A stretch of DNA of 64,000 nt from Pseudothauera rhizosphaerae (lineage in GTDB: Bacteria; Pseudomonadota; Gammaproteobacteria; Burkholderiales; Rhodocyclaceae), in contig NZ_SSOD01000017.1 in the NCBI RefSeq assembly GCF_004801305.1, forward strand, positions 1-64,000. Direction: 5' to 3'. Positions 26,476 to 35,347 of the stretch are shown here, piece after piece; the stretch's first letter is position 1; each line of letters starts with the position of its first letter. The translations under genes were made by a program, and so were the position numbers. The notes below the pieces were generated by a model. The model worked only from the letters and a program-made list of their open reading frames with translations, was not told the origin of the DNA and made no database searches.

Positions 26476-27459
26476 ATGAAAACGATGTTGCTGCTGATGG
26501 AGCGGCGCAGGACCATTCTCGACACCTTGTACGAATCGATTTCGAGCCACCTTCCCCAGTGCGACGTCTTTCGTCTCGACGAGGCGCAGCAGCAGAACCT
26601 CGCCGGATTCTTCCGCGATCATGCCCCCTCCGGGTACGACCGGGTCGTCATCTACTCGCGTCTCAAGCGGCTCAAGGGGCAGGTGCGCGTGCTGTCGTTC
26701 GTCCCGGGCCTGGTCTTTTTCGAGTACGACGCCTGGCAGAACTACGCGTCCGAAGACAAGCGCTTCGGGCAGTACTCGAAGTTCTATCGTGCCCTTCCCG
26801 GATGTCGCGTGATCTCGTCGGGCTGCGGGGTTTCCCGGCGCCTGCGTAGCGAGGGCATCGACGCGAGGTTTGTCCCCAAGGGGTTCGACGACCGTGTGAT
26901 CACGGACCTAGGCCGGGAACGCGACATCTTCGCCGCTTTTCTCGGCAGTACGAACAATCAGTCCTATGCGGCGCGCCGCAGGACGCTCGAAGCCATCGGA
27001 GAGGGGTTTCCGCTGGAAGTGACGCGCACCAACCCGGGCGGGGATTATGCGGAGATGCTGAACCGGATCCGTGTGTTCGTGAGCGTGGATACGGGCATGG
27101 GCGAATACATGCTGAAGAACTTCGAATCCATGGCCGCCGGCTGCGTCCTGCTGGCCCAGGACCAGGGGGCGGAGGAGAACGAAGCCGTCGGCTTCAAGGA
27201 CATGGAAAACGTCGTGCTCTATCGAAGCGCGGAAGAAGCCGTGGAGCGGTTGAAGATGCTGCGGGATTCGCCCGAACTGTGCGACCGGCTGGCCGCTGCG
27301 GGCCGCCGCCATGCAAACGAGCACTTCACCTTCTCGAGGCTGGGCGAGCTGATCGCCCTGGCGATCGCCGCGCCGATGCCTGCAGCGAAAGCCCCGCCCT
27401 TCTTCGACCGGCTGATTGCCAGAATCAAGTACCCCTGGATGCTGCGGTGCGTCCACTGA
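26476..27459 (+). CDS. Glycosyltransferase (GT-B, CgeB/family 1-like)
   Basis: A 327-residue protein. The C-terminal half reads like a spore-protein-CgeB-type glycosyltransferase donor domain: NRIRVFVSVDTGMGEYMLKNFESMAAGCVLLAQDQGAEEN, followed by VVLYRSAEEAVERLKMLRDSPELC, the usual loop and helix pair. GVSRRLRSEGIDARFVPKGFDD lies at the domain junction. No signal peptide or membrane helix is seen, so it is cytosolic. It lies 93 bases after the carbamoyltransferase and 99 before the next transferase, in the same orientation. Sugar donor unknown. Confidence 0.75.
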   Translation: MKTMLLLMERRRTILDTLYESISSHLPQCDVFRLDEAQQQNLAGFFRDHAPSGYDRVVIYSRLKRLKGQVRVLSFVPGLVFFEYDAWQNYASEDKRFGQYSKFYRALPGCRVISSGCGVSRRLRSEGIDARFVPKGFDDRVITDLGRERDIFAAFLGSTNNQSYAARRRTLEAIGEGFPLEVTRTNPGGDYAEMLNRIRVFVSVDTGMGEYMLKNFESMAAGCVLLAQDQGAEENEAVGFKDMENVVLYRSAEEAVERLKMLRDSPELCDRLAAAGRRHANEHFTFSRLGELIALAIAAPMPAAKAPPFFDRLIARIKYPWMLRCVH

Positions 27460-27558
27460 GTATGCGCATGACCGCTTTCCGGCAGAAGTCCGTGGAGGCG
27501 GGATGCCTCCTGTCCGAACGATGCCTGCTGCAGGCAGACGGCTCACTACCGACAAAGA

Positions 27559-28377
27559 ATGATAAAGAAACTGCGTAGACGCCTGCGTGCCCTCTGGTGC
27601 AGATTGAAACTCGCGTTGCGTTGGCGCTTCCGCCGTCCAGCGCCAGCGCACGGTCGCAACCGGGAGCTGGTCGTTTCACTGACCTCGTATCCCAAGCGTT
27701 TTTCTTCCCTGCATCTCACGCTCAGGAGCCTGCTGACGCAAAGCGTCCGCCCGGACAGGGTCATCCTGTGGCTCGCCGAGGCAGACCGGAGCGCGCTTCC
27801 GGCGGCCGTGGAAGCCTTGCAGCAGGAAGGGCTGGAGATTCGATACTGCGACGACCTGCGGTCGTTCAAGAAGATCATCCCGACGCTGTCCAGCTTTCCG
27901 GAAGCGGACATCGTCACCGCCGACGACGACCTGTACTACTGGTCCGACTGGCTGAAGGAACTGGTCGTGGCCGCGGAACGGTTTCCGGGCAAGGTCGTGG
28001 CCCACCGCCTGCACAAGGTCGCTTGCGATGGGCACGGCATCCGTTCCTATCGGGAATGGCCGAAGAACATCAGCGACCAGACCGAGGACCCGCGCAACTT
28101 CGCCACCGGCTGCCTGGGCGTGTTCTATCCGGCGGGCTGCTTCCACCCCGACGTGCTGGACCGGGATGCCTTCATGCGGCTGTGTCCCGAAGCCGACGAC
28201 GTCTGGCTGTACTGGATGGTGCGCCGTAACGGCCGCTTTGAAGTGCATTCCGGCACCCGGCATGGCCAAGTCAACTGGCCGGGCAGTCAGCAGGTGAGTC
28301 TCTGGAAGCGGAACCGGCATCGGCACGGCAACGATGCCCAGATCCAAGCGATGGTCGAAACCTATGGTCGTCCATGA
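27559..28377 (+). CDS. Putative GT-A glycosyltransferase
   Basis: A 272-residue protein with a basic N-terminus and a GT-A-like core: LVVSLTSYPKRFSSLHLTLRSLLTQSVRPDRVILWLAE, then SSFPEADIVTADDDLYYWSDW, where the DDD triplet (about residues 119-121) would bind metal and nucleotide. NFATGCLGVFYPAGCFHPDV and CPEADDVWLYWMVRRNG form the acceptor side. Similar proteins occur in capsule and LPS loci as uncharacterised glycosyltransferases. The gene ends five bases before the preferred start of the O-antigen ligase gene. Family assignment is moderate, donor unknown. Confidence 0.7.
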   Translation: MIKKLRRRLRALWCRLKLALRWRFRRPAPAHGRNRELVVSLTSYPKRFSSLHLTLRSLLTQSVRPDRVILWLAEADRSALPAAVEALQQEGLEIRYCDDLRSFKKIIPTLSSFPEADIVTADDDLYYWSDWLKELVVAAERFPGKVVAHRLHKVACDGHGIRSYREWPKNISDQTEDPRNFATGCLGVFYPAGCFHPDVLDRDAFMRLCPEADDVWLYWMVRRNGRFEVHSGTRHGQVNWPGSQQVSLWKRNRHRHGNDAQIQAMVETYGRP

Positions 28378-28381
28378 TGAT

Positions 28382-29749
28382 ATGAAACCTGACGGTGTGG
28401 TGATGGACAATATGAAGCGTTGGTACGGGCCGGCATTCGCGTTGCTGACGATTGCTTTTCCCGCCATCTGGTTCCTCTCGGCCGGGGCCACCGACTGGTT
28501 GGCCCGTACCATGTTCTGGCTCCTGGTGCTGGGCGCGCTGATAGGTGTGCAGCCGATTCACCGGGACCGGGTGGTTCAGTTGTGTGCAGTGCTGGCGCTG
28601 CTGGTAGTGGCCGGCTACGTGTGGCAGCGGTTCACGGTGCCAGAAGCTTTACTCGGTGGTTCATCGGCAAGGAAGTACATCCCCGCTTTTTGCTTCTTCG
28701 TCGTAGTGGCATATGGTGCGGCTGTGATGCCGCGGGTCTCGCCGTTTCTGCTCCTGCTCAGTGCCGGCATCGGGCTGCTTGTTCATCTGTTGTGGTTTGT
28801 GCCCGCAGGTGACTGGGCGGCCAGTTGGCGCCTGAAACGGGTCACTTTTGGATTCCATAATTGGGAGCACGCAGCCATCCTGTTCTCAAGTGCACTGTTG
28901 GCTGCGGTGATTTTCCTGCCACGGGCCGTATCTTCCTCTCCGCCCAGGGCACGGGGGCCGGTACTGGTGCTTTCCGTTGCTTTCATCCTGATGGCAATGT
29001 ACTTCGTTGTTACTCTGCAGACGCGCGCGACTTGGCTTGGGCTTCTTCTTTCCGGGTTTGTCGCGTTGCTCTTCGGCGTAGGTTCACTGTTCGTCCGGCG
29101 TCGTTCCATAGACCGCCGTACCGTCGTGCGATGGGTAGTCGCGGGTGCCGGCGTCGTACTGGTGGGATCGGCAGCGCTCTACTTCTGGGCTGGTGACATC
29201 GTCGCGAAGCGCTTGGCAGCGGAAGCAGTCAGTATCGAAACGATCAAGGAGACAGCCCGGCTGGAAACGGTACCACGTAGCAGTATCAAGGTAAGGATTG
29301 GCACGTGGGCTGCAGCACTCGACTGGATTGCCGAACGGCCGGTTTTCGGCTGGGGAGGGCGCGCCGCATCGAGGCTGATCGAGCTGTCGCCTTATTTCGA
29401 TGAGCGTTTCAAGAATCAGTTCGGCCATCTCCACAACTCATACCTGGAAACCCTGCTCAACGTAGGCGGGGCCGTCATGGCATGTATGATCACCATCGTC
29501 CTGTTGGTCGCCTGGCGTACCGTGGCGGCCTGGCGTCAGGGGTGGATACCGACCGATGTATTCCTGTTCGCCTGTGCGTTCTACCCTTTCTGGGCAACGG
29601 TCAACCTGTTCGAGTCTTACATCATGTACGACTCGGGTTTCCTGCTTAACGCCCTAGTCGGCGGGTTTGTGTATTCTTGGTACCTGCGCAGCCAACATGC
29701 CACGGATGCGCGGCGCGGAGCCTTGAACGAACAAGTCCGCCGAGCGTAA
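28382..29749 (+). CDS. O-antigen ligase (WaaL-like)
   Basis: About 455 residues with ten or more membrane helices and a periplasmic loop bearing the Wzy_C/WaaL signature: SIKVRIGTWAAALDWIAERPVFGWG (arginine), and FGHLHNSYLETLLNVGG (the HxHNxYLE motif typical of ligases). It likely joins undecaprenyl-linked polymer or repeat units to lipid A-core in the periplasm. Several starts are possible (28334, 28364, 28382, 28403); 28382 lies directly after the preceding stop and before the first helix. The ligase motif favours WaaL over Wzy, complementing the Wzy candidate at 10637. Confidence 0.78.
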   Translation: MKPDGVVMDNMKRWYGPAFALLTIAFPAIWFLSAGATDWLARTMFWLLVLGALIGVQPIHRDRVVQLCAVLALLVVAGYVWQRFTVPEALLGGSSARKYIPAFCFFVVVAYGAAVMPRVSPFLLLLSAGIGLLVHLLWFVPAGDWAASWRLKRVTFGFHNWEHAAILFSSALLAAVIFLPRAVSSSPPRARGPVLVLSVAFILMAMYFVVTLQTRATWLGLLLSGFVALLFGVGSLFVRRRSIDRRTVVRWVVAGAGVVLVGSAALYFWAGDIVAKRLAAEAVSIETIKETARLETVPRSSIKVRIGTWAAALDWIAERPVFGWGGRAASRLIELSPYFDERFKNQFGHLHNSYLETLLNVGGAVMACMITIVLLVAWRTVAAWRQGWIPTDVFLFACAFYPFWATVNLFESYIMYDSGFLLNALVGGFVYSWYLRSQHATDARRGALNEQVRRA

Positions 29750-29768
29750 CTGCTGCAGGCAGGCGAAC

Positions 29769-30314
29769 TCACCGCAGAAGCGCCCGCAGCGTACCACCCT
29801 GCCCATCCTTGGCGGAGATAACGGGCTGCATGCCATCCAGCGGCCAGTCTATCGCCAAGTCGGGGTCGTTCCAGGCGATGCAGCGTTCGTGCTCAGGGGA
29901 GTAGAAGTCGGTGGTCTTGTATAGGCACTCCGCCGTGTCGCTAAGTGTGAGGAAGCCGTGCGCGAAGCCGGGCGGAATCCACAACTGCAGCTTGTTGTCG
30001 GCGGAAAGGGTTTCACCCACCCAGCGGCCGAAGGTGGGTGAGCCGGGGCGGATGTCCACCGCCACGTCGAACACCGCACCGTGGACTACCCGTACCAGTT
30101 TGCCCTGCGCATGGGGCTCCATCTGGTAATGCAGGCCGCGCAGCACGCCGCGCACCGAGCGGCTGTGGTTGTCCTGCACGAACTCGGGCGCCAGTCCAGT
30201 GGCCTCGCGGAAGACCCGCTGGTTGTAGCTTTCGAAGAAGAAGCCGCGTTCGTCGCCGAACACCTTGGGGGTGAACAGGATGACGTCGGGGATGGCCAGG
30301 CGGGTGGCCTGCAT
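29769..30314 (-). CDS. rfbC: dTDP-4-dehydrorhamnose 3,5-epimerase
   Basis: A 181-residue cupin-fold epimerase, the third step to dTDP-L-rhamnose. Landmarks are VFGDERGFFFESYNQRVF, FVQDNHSRSVRGVLRGLHYQ (catalytic histidine region) and QLWIPPGFAHGFLTLSD. The ATG at 30314 overlaps the rfbA stop by one base (TGATG); a longer upstream frame is an artefact. Only rfbA and rfbC are present here, so the dehydratase (rfbB) and reductase (rfbD) must be encoded outside the window or are missing. Confidence 0.95.
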   Translation of the reverse strand: MQATRLAIPDVILFTPKVFGDERGFFFESYNQRVFREATGLAPEFVQDNHSRSVRGVLRGLHYQMEPHAQGKLVRVVHGAVFDVAVDIRPGSPTFGRWVGETLSADNKLQLWIPPGFAHGFLTLSDTAECLYKTTDFYSPEHERCIAWNDPDLAIDWPLDGMQPVISAKDGQGGTLRALLR

Positions 30315-31189
30315 CAGAACACCTTCGCCTGCAGCAGATTCAGCAGGTACTGGCCATAGCGGTTCCTGGCCAAGGGTTTGGCCAGCGCGCCCAGCGCGTC
30401 GTCGTCGATCCATCCGTTACGCCAGGCGATCTCTTCCGGGCAGGCCACTTTCAAGCCCTGGCGCCTTTCCAGCGTGGCGATGAACTGGCTCGCGTCCAGC
30501 AGGCTCTCGTGCGTGCCGGTGTCCAGCCACGCGTAGCCGCGGCCCATGATTTCCACCGACAGGCGACCCTGTTCCAGGTACAGCCGGTTGAGATCGGTGA
30601 TCTCCAGTTCCCCCCGCGTCGAAGGCTTGAGGCTGCGCGCCAACTCCACGACCTGGGGATCGTAGAAGTACAGCCCGGTCACCGCGTAGCGGGATTTCGG
30701 GCGGGCGGGTTTTTCCTCCAGCGACAGGGCCTTGCCGGCGGTGTCGAACTCCACTACGCCGTAGCGTTCCGGATCGTGCACGTGATAGGCGAAGACGCTG
30801 GCCCCCTCGGAGCGTGCGGCGGCCTTGCTCAGCAGCAGATGGAAGTCGTGGCCGTAGAAGATGTTGTCACCCAGCACCAGGGCGCAGCGTTCGCCGGCGA
30901 TGAAGTCCTCGCCGATCAGAAAGGCCTGTGCCAGTCCGTCCGGGCTGGGCTGCACCGCGTATTGCAGACGCAGGCCCCAGCGGGAACCGTCGCCCAGCAA
31001 CTGCTCGAAGCGCGGTGTGTCCTGCGGCGTAGAGATGACCAGGATGTCGCGGATGCCCGCCAGCATCAGCGTGCTCAGCGGGTAATAGATCATCGGCTTG
31101 TCGAACACCGGCAGCAGTTGCTTGGAGACGGCCAGCGTGGCCGGATGCAGCCGGGTGCCGGCACCGCCGGCGAGGATGATGCCTTTCAT
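30314..31189 (-). CDS. rfbA: Glucose-1-phosphate thymidylyltransferase
   Basis: A 291-residue RmlA enzyme making dTDP-glucose. The N-terminus [35 protein letters not shown] is the canonical nucleotide/sugar site, with [12 protein letters not shown] as the metal-binding strand and FEEKP replaced by [11 protein letters not shown] in the usual place. Full length. It is coupled to rfbC. Downstream of the pair there is no matching rfbB or rfbD. The 226 bases upstream (31190-31415) hold the end of the first porin transcription unit and nothing else recognisable. Confidence 0.96.
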   Translation of the reverse strand: MKGIILAGGAGTRLHPATLAVSKQLLPVFDKPMIYYPLSTLMLAGIRDILVISTPQDTPRFEQLLGDGSRWGLRLQYAVQPSPDGLAQAFLIGEDFIAGERCALVLGDNIFYGHDFHLLLSKAAARSEGASVFAYHVHDPERYGVVEFDTAGKALSLEEKPARPKSRYAVTGLYFYDPQVVELARSLKPSTRGELEITDLNRLYLEQGRLSVEIMGRGYAWLDTGTHESLLDASQFIATLERRQGLKVACPEEIAWRNGWIDDDALGALAKPLARNRYGQYLLNLLQAKVF

Positions 31190-31363
31190 GGGGTTCTGGC
31201 CCGATCAGGATGCCTGTGCGCGGATGCGCGATTCTACGCGCTGGGGCCAGAAGTGTCACCGCGAGGAAGTTCCGCTGGGACGGCACGGCCCTGGTTCGGC
31301 AAATAATTGCTAGTGTTCGTAAGCCAATCGATCGGAATGCGCACCGCCCTCATCGGGCGTAAA

Positions 31364-31390
31364 CAAAAAAACGGGCGCCGAAGCGCCCGC
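31364..31390 (-). terminator. Rho-independent terminator of porin 1
   Basis: On the minus strand GCGGGCGC, a TTCG tetraloop, then GCGCCCGT is followed by seven T residues. It lies about 25 bases after the porin stop codon. The same stem and loop recur after the other two porin genes. Confidence 0.92.
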
Positions 31391-31415
31391 TTGCCATTCA
31401 AACCATCCGAGATGA

Positions 31416-32480
31416 TTAGAACTTGTGGCGGATACCGACGTTGAGGCCCTTGGCGTAATCGACGCCGGTGGTCAGGCTGCCCTTGTAAACCGAGAAGAGG
31501 CCGTCGGCTTCGTCGTTGGTGTTGATCTTGGCGTAGGCGGCGTACAGGTTGGTCCGCTTGGACAGATCGTGGGTGTAGCCCAGCGCCCACTTGCGGGCCT
31601 TGGCTTCGGGAGCGCCGTCCGCATCGATGGTGTTGCGGGCGTAGGACGCCAGCACCTTGCCGGCGGTGCCGACCGGCACGCTCGCACCGATCAGCCACTG
31701 CTTGGTCTTGAAGTCAGTGACGGCAGAGTCGGTCTTGAGCTGGCCATAGACGGCGGACAGGCGGACGGGGCCGAAGTCATAGGCGGCGCCCAGATCCCAC
31801 ACCTTGTCCTTGTAGTCGCCGGCGTCGATCTTGACCTGGTGGTAGTTCAGGCCGACGAACAGGGGGCCGTTGCTGTAGTTCGGGTTGATCGCCCAGATCT
31901 TGGCGTCGCCGCTGTCGGCACCATCCACGGTCAGTTCTTCGTCGCCGAGGCCGTTGCGGGTGTAGCCGGCGATGACGTTGAAGCCGCCAAAGCTCGGGGA
32001 GATATAGGCCAGCAGGTTGTTCAGACGGATGGTGTCCGGGGCAGCGAAGGCTCCGTTCAGGTACACGCCACGGCCGTAGTTGATGTCACCCACGGTGCCG
32101 GTCTCGAACGGATCGACCTTGCCCAGCAGCAGGAACTGCGGGGTGTATTGACGGCCGGCCGCGACGGTACCGAAACCGCCGGACAGGGCCAGGAAGGCTT
32201 GGCGGGTATAGTTGCCGCCGGTGCCGAGGTCCACGCCGATGGATTCTTCCAGCACAAAGGAAGCCTTCAGGCCGTTGCCCAGGTCTTCCACGCCGCGGAA
32301 GCCGATGCGGCTGCCGGACTGCAGGCCGGAATCGATGCCGGAACGGTTGTCGAGCCACTCGGAACCGGAGTAGTGCGTGAAGCCGATGTCGACGATACCG
32401 TAGATGGTCACGTTGGACTGGGCGAAAGCCGGAGCGGAAACCAGACCGGCGACAGCCAGCGCAATCAGTTTCTTCTGCAT
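31416..32480 (-). CDS. Gram-negative trimeric porin (porin 1)
   Basis: A 354-residue outer-membrane general porin. The signal peptide is MQKKLIALAVAGLVSAPAFA with cleavage before QSNVTIYG, the usual mature start of betaproteobacterial porins. Landmarks include SGSRIGFRGVEDLGNGLKA, ALSGGFGTVAAGRQYTP, LNNLLAYISPSF and the C-terminal beta-strand GIRHKF ending in phenylalanine, needed for BAM recognition. Sixteen strands with acidic/basic pore loops are expected. A structured leader upstream and a strong terminator downstream define a single-gene unit. It shares closely similar N- and C-terminal segments with the two neighbouring porins. Confidence 0.95.
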   Translation of the reverse strand: MQKKLIALAVAGLVSAPAFAQSNVTIYGIVDIGFTHYSGSEWLDNRSGIDSGLQSGSRIGFRGVEDLGNGLKASFVLEESIGVDLGTGGNYTRQAFLALSGGFGTVAAGRQYTPQFLLLGKVDPFETGTVGDINYGRGVYLNGAFAAPDTIRLNNLLAYISPSFGGFNVIAGYTRNGLGDEELTVDGADSGDAKIWAINPNYSNGPLFVGLNYHQVKIDAGDYKDKVWDLGAAYDFGPVRLSAVYGQLKTDSAVTDFKTKQWLIGASVPVGTAGKVLASYARNTIDADGAPEAKARKWALGYTHDLSKRTNLYAAYAKINTNDEADGLFSVYKGSLTTGVDYAKGLNVGIRHKF

Positions 32481-32510
32481 GTAAATCTCCTCTTGCTTGA
32501 AGTAGAGGCA

Positions 32511-32549
32511 GCGGTTTCCCGCAGCCTGTGGACCTCTCTAACGAGAAGT
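32511..32549 (-). promoter_or_regulatory. Structured 5' leader of porin 1
   Basis: On the RNA strand GCGGGAAACCGC (32522-32511) can form a hairpin with a GAAA tetraloop. It is preceded by CTTCTCGTTAGAGAGG, which can form a second stem. Both elements recur in nearly the same form before porin 2 but not before the inverted third porin. A role in mRNA stability or small-RNA control is inferred. Confidence 0.5.
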
Positions 32550-32703
32550 TGTGAGGATTCTGCTAATCGCGACAGCAGGTGACAAGTTTCCGACAAGGAA
32601 AAGTCACGGAGCTGGAAAGAAACTGTAGCGTTCTTGCAACACTGCCCGGTCGTTACGGTGATTTGCGCGTGGTGCGGTATTGGAAGGAGCAATCGGGGGC
32701 AAT

Positions 32704-32728
32704 GAAAAACGGGCGCCGAAGCGCCCGT
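32704..32728 (-). terminator. Rho-independent terminator of porin 2
   Basis: On the minus strand ACGGGCGC, a TTCG loop and GCGCCCGT are followed by TTTT. The stem is the same as that of the porin 1 and porin 3 terminators. It ends about 26 bases after the porin 2 stop. Confidence 0.9.
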
Positions 32729-32753
32729 TGGTCATGCGGATCGTGAAAGGCGA

Positions 32754-33785
32754 TCAGAACTTGTGGCGGATACCCAGGTTGAAGCCCTTCTCGTAGCCCG
32801 TACCGTTGTCGACTGCGCCGGAGCCGCTGGTCTTGAAGAGGATTTCATCCGAACGCTTGGCGTAGGCGACATACAGGTTGGTACGCTTGGACAGGTCGTG
32901 GAAGTAACCCACGGCGATCTGTTTGCCTTCGCGGTCCAGGTCATCGAACTCGGCGGTCACGTAGGAAACGGCGAACTTGCCGGCGCTGCCGACCGGGACG
33001 CTGGCACCCACCATCCACTGCTTGCGGGTGTCGTCGCCGTAGTTGGCATCGTTGTCGTAATCGATCTCGCCGTACAGGGCGCTCAGGCGCACGGCGCCGA
33101 AGTCGTAGGCGGCGCCCAGCTCCCAGGTGTCGGATTCACGGTCGCCAGTGGCGGCTTCCGCTTCCGTATGGATGTAGTTCAGGCCGACGTGCAGCGGGCC
33201 GTTCTTGTAAACCGGGTGCAGGGCAAAGACTTCGAGATCGGTGTCGGGCTGGCCCTTGGTAATGGCGGATTCGTCAGCGGTACCGTTGAGGGTGTAGGCG
33301 GCCGTGAGGCTGAAGCCGCCGAAATCCGGGGTGACGTAGGCGAAGACGTTGTTGAGGCGGTCGGCAGTCTTGGCGTAGACGCCATTGGCCTGGCCGACGG
33401 TACCGCCGCCGAACGGGTCGATGGCATCCACGAAGCGGTGCTGCGGAGTTTCCTGGCGGCCCAGGGCCACGGTGCCGAAGCCGCCGGACAGGGCGAGGAA
33501 GGACTGGCGTGTGTAGCCCGAGCCTTCGCCAAGGTCAGCCTTGATCGATTGCTCCAGCACGAAGGACGCCTTGAGGCCGTTGCCCAGGTCTTCCACGCCA
33601 CGGAAACCGATGCGGCTGCCGGATTGCAGGCCGCTGTCGAGGGCGGTACGGGAATCGTAGGTGTCGGAACCGGAGCGGTGGTCGACGCCGATATCTACGA
33701 CGCCGTAGATGGTGACGTTGGACTGGGCGAAAGCGGGGGCGGAAACCAGGCCGGCGACGGCCAGCGCGATCAGTTTCTTCTGCAT
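32754..33785 (-). CDS. Gram-negative trimeric porin (porin 2)
   Basis: A 343-residue porin. The signal peptide is identical to that of porin 1 (MQKKLIALAVAGLVSAPAFA), followed by QSNVTIYGVVDIGVDH. Shared landmarks are SGSRIGFRGVEDLGNGLKA, ALSGGFGTVALGRQETPQH, LNNVFAYVTPDFGGF, GAAYDFGAVRLSALYG and the terminal GIRHKF. The ATG at 33785 follows AAGGAG. A much longer in-frame reading upstream has no coding character. Loops differ from porin 1, so pore properties may differ. It is arranged head-to-head with the inverted third porin about 430 bases away. Confidence 0.95.
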   Translation of the reverse strand: MQKKLIALAVAGLVSAPAFAQSNVTIYGVVDIGVDHRSGSDTYDSRTALDSGLQSGSRIGFRGVEDLGNGLKASFVLEQSIKADLGEGSGYTRQSFLALSGGFGTVALGRQETPQHRFVDAIDPFGGGTVGQANGVYAKTADRLNNVFAYVTPDFGGFSLTAAYTLNGTADESAITKGQPDTDLEVFALHPVYKNGPLHVGLNYIHTEAEAATGDRESDTWELGAAYDFGAVRLSALYGEIDYDNDANYGDDTRKQWMVGASVPVGSAGKFAVSYVTAEFDDLDREGKQIAVGYFHDLSKRTNLYVAYAKRSDEILFKTSGSGAVDNGTGYEKGFNLGIRHKF

Positions 33786-33811
33786 GTGAATCTCCTTGCA
33801 TGACGTTGGGG

Positions 33812-33856
33812 GGCGCGGTTTCCCGCGGCCCGTGGGACTCTCTAAGCGAGAAGTCG
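33812..33856 (-). promoter_or_regulatory. Structured 5' leader of porin 2
   Basis: The GCGGGAAACCGC hairpin (33826-33815) and the CTTCTCGCTTAGAGAG element (33854-33839) are the counterparts of those before porin 1. The rest of the 33857-34211 interval must hold this gene's promoter; no coding feature or terminator was seen in it. Confidence 0.5.
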
Positions 33857-34211
33857 GGCCGATTCTGGAAGCCGTGTGCGACCCCAATGTGACGGTGCAA
33901 GGACTGGACGGGGGAACCTGTCTTTTCGGAGGTGTTCTGTTGTATTCACGCAACAATGGTGTGATGTGAGGCTCGTTCCGGGCTGGCGGTTTCGGGCAGG
34001 GCGTTGCCATGCATCGTGCCCCGCGGCCGGTACGGCCTGCGTTTGCACCGGCTGCGGGGCGTTTTGCATTGAAGTACGGTTTTTTGAACGGAATCCCGGC
34101 GGAGGGCGTGGTCAACAAGCAGCCGCATGTCTGTTGCGCCGCGTCGGAACCGTGCGCAAAAGCATGCGGGGCCTGGGGTTTCCAGGCATTCTTGGGGGCT
34201 GGGCCGGGCAC

Positions 34212-35270
34212 ATGTAAACGAAACTGATTGCACTGGCTGTCGCCGGTCTGGTTTCCGCTCCGGCTTTCGCCCAGTCCAACGTGACCATCTACGGTATCGT
34301 CGACGTCGGCGTGGCTCACCACTCCGGTTCGAGCACCCACGACAGCCGCACCGGCATCGACTCCGGCATCCAGTCCGGCAGCCGCATCGGTTTCCGCGGC
34401 GTGGAAGACTTGGGCAACGGCCTGAAGGCTGCCTTCGTGCTGGAATACGGCATCAAGAATGACCAGAACTACGGCATCGGTCACGGCACCGATAGCGATA
34501 ACCTCCAGGGTTCGACTGCCCGTCAACAGTACCTCGCTCTGGTCGGCGGGTTCGGTACCGTGGCCTTGGGCCGCCTGGAAACCCCGCAGCACCAGTTCCT
34601 GGCCGGCATCGACCCCTTCGGTGACGGCACCGTCGGTACCTACGCCACTGCCTACTCCAAGGTCACCCGCCTGAACAACGTCGCCGCCTACATCTCCCCG
34701 GACTTCGGCGGTTTCACCGTCACCGCTGCCTATACCGCTGACGGCCTGGACGATGAAGAAAGCACTCCCAAGGCTCTTAAGAGCGGAGACCTCGAAGTCT
34801 GGGCCATCAACCCGGTCTACAAGAACGGTCCTCTGGTCGCCGGCGTGAACTATCAGCGCGCCGAGATCGACAACGGGGCTGTCGACTTCAAGCAATGGGA
34901 CCTGGCGGGCGCCTATGACTTTGGTCCGGTGCGTTTGAGCGCCATCTACGGCCAGATCGACTATGACCAGGCCGCCGCCACTCACGACAAGCGCAAGCAG
35001 TGGGTGCTCGGCGCGGCCGTCCCGGTCGGCGCCGCCGGCAAGGTGCTGGTGTCCTACAGTGAGTTCGATCTCGAAGGCAAGGGTGCCAACAAAGATCTGG
35101 ACGGCTCCAAGTGGGCCGTGGGCTACACCCACGATCTGTCCAAGCGTACCAACCTGTACGCCGCCTACGCCAAGACCTCCGATGACCTCGGTCTGAAGTC
35201 GACCTCGGGCGCCGTTGAGAACGACCCCTACACCAAGGGCTTCAACCTCGGCATCCGCCACAAGTTCTAA
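34212..35270 (+). pseudogene. Inverted porin (porin 3) with stop at codon 2; silent copy
   Basis: The coding sequence is intact from codon 3 to the terminal GIRHKF, but the start reads ATG TAA ACG AAA where the other two genes read ATG CAG AAG AAA. The ribosome site and the leader hairpins are missing too. The remainder of the signal peptide (LIALAVAGLVSAPAFAQ) is preserved, as are SGSRIGFRGVEDLGNGLKA, LNNVAAYISPDFGGF and GAYDFGPVRLSAIYG. An internal ATG at 34281 would yield a protein lacking a signal peptide. The well-kept body suggests recent silencing or maintenance by recombination with the inverted porin 2. Confidence 0.8.
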
Positions 35271-35296
35271 TCGTCTTTCCGGCGTTTGAACGGCAG

Positions 35297-35322
35297 AACG
35301 GGCGCTTCGGCGCCCGTTTTTC
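35297..35322 (+). terminator. Rho-independent terminator of porin 3
   Basis: ACGGGCGC (35298-35305), TTCG loop, GCGCCCGT (35310-35317), then TTTT. It has the same stem as the two minus-strand porin terminators, showing that porin 3 was duplicated together with its 3' flank. Confidence 0.9.
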
Positions 35323-35347
35323 ATTTGTCCGCTTTCCCGCGTAGCCG

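Noticed and set aside
34009..34227. 72-codon plus-strand frame before porin 3
   Set aside because: No ribosome site or family. It overlaps the likely promoter region of porin 2.
31364..35322. GGGCGC-TTCG-GCGCCC motifs considered as a CRISPR-like or REP array
   Set aside because: There are only three, each directly after a porin stop and followed by a T-run, so they are terminators duplicated with the genes.
33786..35324. Upstream extension of the porin 2 frame (to 856 codons)
   Set aside because: It is antisense to porin 3 and the intergenic region. The true gene starts with a signal peptide at 33785.
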